A stretch of 6,724 nucleotides of DNA from an uncultured Candidatus Melainabacteria bacterium (GTDB taxonomy: Bacteria > Cyanobacteriota > Vampirovibrionia > LMEP-6097): positions 1-6,724 of the forward strand of contig CALBDR010000402.1 in the NCBI GenBank assembly GCA_937927525.1, read 5' to 3'. The notes beneath the pieces were generated by a model, which searched no databases, was not told the origin of the DNA, and saw only the letters and a list, made by a program, of their open reading frames with translations. A program made the position numbers and the translations under genes. Of this stretch, positions 4,581 to 6,724 are shown in pieces; position 1 is the stretch's first letter, and each line of letters starts with the position of its first letter.

Positions 4581-6167
4581 CTATTTCGCCATTCTTGTAT
4601 ATAGATCGACAAAGCGTTGCATTAGCTTAGCAGCTCTCTCTCCTTGATCAGCACTAATAGTAAAATCTAGAGTATTATCTTTTATTTGGGATATAATACG
4701 GACCATATCAGATTTCTGAGAATCTGTAAATAATTGATAAGCAAATTCTATATTACCTGGTAATTTAATTTTCCCTTGTCTGAATTTATCGTAAGTAGCT
4801 CCTCCATCACTATGATCTTTTACCAATATATTTTTTTTGATTATTTCAGGCATGATAATGATTGCTCCATCATTTCTGATTTTTGGATCCATAAAGAAAT
4901 TTATTTTATCAAGCAAATTTTCAAAACTCTCTTGAGACTTCTGATTTACAGCACTCTGAAAAGCATTTAATAATACTTCTTTAGATCTTTCATCTCTAGC
5001 CGCCTTTACTTTAGTTAGTGTAAGCTGATTATGAATTACTGATTTCTCCTGGAGCTTCTTACGAACATTATAAACAAAAGTTTTTAGTTGATTATCTAAT
5101 CCTGGTACCAACTTGAAACTATCATCATTCAAGTCAAAATGGAGATTCAGAAGATTCGGGATTATTAATTCAAGCTTTGGCTCTTTATCAGGGTCACGTG
5201 GTTCAATTAGCTTTAGCTCAAAACTTATATTCTTTCCAAATCTTAAGTAGCCATGTATAATATTTTTACTGAAGTCATCGTAAAGTGGTATATCCGGAGG
5301 AACACCTGGCTCACCGTGATTATAATTAAGAATATCTACCTTTTCATCGCGGTTGTATCCGATATCTACTTCCGGAGCATCCCCAGTAAAACTCTTATGT
5401 AAAATATAATTCAAATTTAAAATAAAATTTAGAATATGAGTAGGCGTATTTAAGCCTCGATTTAAACTACTAAATATAAACTTTTCGTACTCATTTAAGT
5501 TAGCTCTAGTATCATTAGGGCTTTGACTCACTGGAATTTCTTGCGCTGGGGAAGAGGCTGGGTTAGCTTTATTTGGCAAAGCAGCTACTTTTTCATCAAA
5601 CTTTTGCTTAAATTCATTCATTAATTGTGGATTTATGGATACAGCTTTAAATTGATCAGGAATTGCCATATATCCGTATGCTAAATAACGATTAAACTTT
5701 GGGAAAAAAAGCTCTATGTAATATTTACCATTATGAAGTTCATGTAGGTGAGCTTTAACTTTCAAATCATCTATTAGAAATTCTGCATAGTTTGACTTTT
5801 TCAACAAGCTAACTATAGGAAGCTCAAGTTTACCTAATTTTATTTTTTTAGTTAGTGTATCTGAATCATTTTTAAAAAGATTACTGGGATTATAATTCTC
5901 ATCTGCTTTGAATGGAGTAAAAGCTTTTGCCTCAGCCCCATCAAAATTTCTTAAAAATACTTCAAAAAAATCACTCATACTTTTTTTAGTGGTAGGTCTT
6001 TGAAATAACTTAATAAGACCTAATTGTATTTTTTGAGCTTGAGCCTTTTTATCATTGACTTTAACTATGGCAGAGCTTTTAGCATTATCTATGCGCTCAT
6101 ATAACTTCCTCATAGCTTTCTTCCAAAAGTCACCATTTGTTGGTCCTGGAGTGGAATTTACAGACAT
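4581..6167 (-). CDS. Hypothetical protein, 528 aa, three repeated units
   Basis: I do not recognise a family. There is no signal peptide or membrane segment. The chain divides into three parts of similar order: residues about 42-197, 225-375 and 393-527. Each has helices first, then a strand pair, an acidic or Lys-rich turn, hydrophobic strand segments and a final amphipathic helix. The clearest landmarks are GYLRFGKNISFELKL (306-320) followed by LELIIPNLLNLHFDL (332-346), and GKIKLPGNIEFAYQLF (465-480). The first part matches more loosely (KYYIELFFPKFN, 148-159). A Pro/Ser/Ala-rich linker (199-222) separates units one and two. The gene starts at an ATG with AAAGGA seven bases upstream and follows the gene at 6261 by 93 bases on the same strand, so both may be co-expressed. 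The resemblance of the units was judged by eye and needs profile comparison. An adhesin, effector or structural role is equally unproved. Confidence 0.88.
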   Translation of the reverse strand: MSVNSTPGPTNGDFWKKAMRKLYERIDNAKSSAIVKVNDKKAQAQKIQLGLIKLFQRPTTKKSMSDFFEVFLRNFDGAEAKAFTPFKADENYNPSNLFKNDSDTLTKKIKLGKLELPIVSLLKKSNYAEFLIDDLKVKAHLHELHNGKYYIELFFPKFNRYLAYGYMAIPDQFKAVSINPQLMNEFKQKFDEKVAALPNKANPASSPAQEIPVSQSPNDTRANLNEYEKFIFSSLNRGLNTPTHILNFILNLNYILHKSFTGDAPEVDIGYNRDEKVDILNYNHGEPGVPPDIPLYDDFSKNIIHGYLRFGKNISFELKLIEPRDPDKEPKLELIIPNLLNLHFDLNDDSFKLVPGLDNQLKTFVYNVRKKLQEKSVIHNQLTLTKVKAARDERSKEVLLNAFQSAVNQKSQESFENLLDKINFFMDPKIRNDGAIIIMPEIIKKNILVKDHSDGGATYDKFRQGKIKLPGNIEFAYQLFTDSQKSDMVRIISQIKDNTLDFTISADQGERAAKLMQRFVDLYTRMAK

Positions 6168-6174
6168 AATAGAT

Positions 6175-6180
6175 TCCTTT
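6175..6180 (-). promoter_or_regulatory. Ribosome binding site of the 528-aa gene
   Basis: The minus strand reads AAAGGA seven bases before the ATG at 6167, a good Shine-Dalgarno match that supports this start. Confidence 0.75.
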
Positions 6181-6201
6181 CAAAACTAATTGTTATATAT
6201 T

Positions 6202-6232
6202 ATTCTACATCAAGATCATCTTTCCAGATCAA
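6202..6232 (-). promoter_or_regulatory. Possible promoter of the 528-aa gene
   Basis: On the minus strand TTGATC (6227-6232) and TAGAAT (6202-6207) could be -35 and -10 boxes, but the 19-base spacing is long. They lie in the 93-base gap between the two hypothetical genes, so the 528-aa gene may have its own promoter besides read-through from upstream. Confidence 0.3.
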
Positions 6233-6260
6233 GAAAAAGCAAAAAGGCATAATGATCTGA

Positions 6261-6724
6261 TTATCTTACCTTCTCATGAAACCTATCCCGAAATTCAATT
6301 AAATTAGCCAAATGCTTGTCCTTGACTTCATTCCTAGCAAGATGTAATTCAATAAAGTTAATATTTGAGTTTCGTAAATCATCTGGAACTAACATATCTA
6401 TTTTTGGAACTAAATTAGGGAGCTTTGGATTATCTTTAATTGTTAATTTAACAGCAAAATTTATAGCTTTAATTTCAACAATCGCACTTGTCTCTCTAGT
6501 AAAGGGAAGTTCATCTTCATCTGTAATTTCTCCAACCTTAAGATCTGAAACCTTAGCTCTAAATAAATTATTTCTAATATTATTCAAGAGTTTTTTCTTT
6601 GCTTTAAAAAAATCATTTTGAGAATCAGACATTTTATATAAAAAATCTAAAGCAAGCTGCTGTTCTCTAAAGGTCAAAGGAAGACCTTTGTTCAAATTTT
6701 CATAGAGGCCAAACTTATACTTTT
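6261..6724 (-). CDS. Hypothetical protein, C-terminal part (153 aa visible), truncated by window edge
   Basis: The frame is open right up to the edge: nine further codons (KYKFGLYEN) precede the TTG at 6695, which has no ribosome binding site. The true start therefore lies outside the window and the TTG is probably internal. The visible part begins with helical, Lys-rich sequence. It continues with strand-like AIVEIKAINFAVKLTI, an acidic or Pro-rich turn (KDNPKLPN), KIDMLVP, and ends with an amphipathic helix (LANLIEFRDRFHEKV). This order matches the second and third units of the neighbouring 528-aa protein, especially INFAVKLTI against ISFELKLIE and KIDMLVP against LELIIP. It lies upstream of that gene on the same strand. 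I infer a paralogous pair or a longer multi-unit protein. Function unknown. Confidence 0.82.
   Translation of the reverse strand, partial: KYKFGLYENLNKGLPLTFREQQLALDFLYKMSDSQNDFFKAKKKLLNNIRNNLFRAKVSDLKVGEITDEDELPFTRETSAIVEIKAINFAVKLTIKDNPKLPNLVPKIDMLVPDDLRNSNINFIELHLARNEVKDKHLANLIEFRDRFHEKVR

Noticed and set aside
4776..4970. Plus-strand open frame of 64 codons
   Set aside because: Shadow of the 528-aa gene; repetitive Ile/Phe/Ser composition reflects the opposite-strand codons.
6206..6232. Repeated GATC words between the two right-hand hypothetical genes
   Set aside because: They are not arranged as an inverted repeat that would fold, and the methylase specificity is unknown, so no Dam-control claim can be made.
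6316..6621. Plus-strand open frame of 101 codons with a membrane-like composition
   Set aside because: Antisense to the truncated hypothetical gene, whose opposite frame is better supported. The hydrophobicity is an expected by-product of reading Lys/Glu/Asn codons backwards.

Overview
The window is a 6.7 kb stretch of AT-rich bacterial chromosome (about two thirds A+T by eye). The tRNA genes carry an encoded CCA, the promoters look like sigma70, and there is a NemR-like TetR regulator and a D12-class adenine methylase. This fits a low-GC proteobacterium, but the sequence does not fix the genus. No transposase, integrase, CRISPR array, rRNA or plasmid origin is visible.

Layout from left to right: a hypothetical protein of 387 aa (104-1267, +) converges on a tRNA-Thr(GGT) gene (1274-1348, -). 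A TetR-family regulator (1483-2085, +) is read away from the tRNA. It has a perfect operator-like palindrome overlapping its -10 box and no Shine-Dalgarno site. A 305-base gene-free stretch (2086-2390) holds a long hairpin just after tetR and, at its right edge, a second copy of the tetR operator inside a perfect 17-bp inverted repeat. An orphan DNA adenine methylase follows (2391-3209, -). Divergent from it is a small gene (3286-3492, +) that overlaps a Nudix hydrolase gene by one base (3492-3893, +). A paralogue of the small gene follows (3966-4181, +). Next come a 236-base gap with a hairpin, a clear terminator and a tRNA-Ala(TGC) gene (4418-4493, -). The right third holds two hypothetical genes on the minus strand: 528 aa (4581-6167), and one whose start lies beyond the window edge (6261-6724).

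Three themes stand out. First, tetR appears to repress itself and may also act at a twin site about 0.9 kb away, where no obvious target gene remains. Second, the two small proteins share a spaced-residue pattern ending in D-S-V-x-I-S-x-E-A-x-x-L-S, reminiscent of the start of the FlgM sigma-binding region, and they bracket a Nudix enzyme translationally coupled to one of them. Third, the three large hypothetical proteins seem to be built from a recurring unit of about 130-170 residues (helices, a strand pair, an acidic loop, a closing helix). The 528-aa protein carries three such units, so these genes may be members of one lineage-specific family. None of them has a function I can name.
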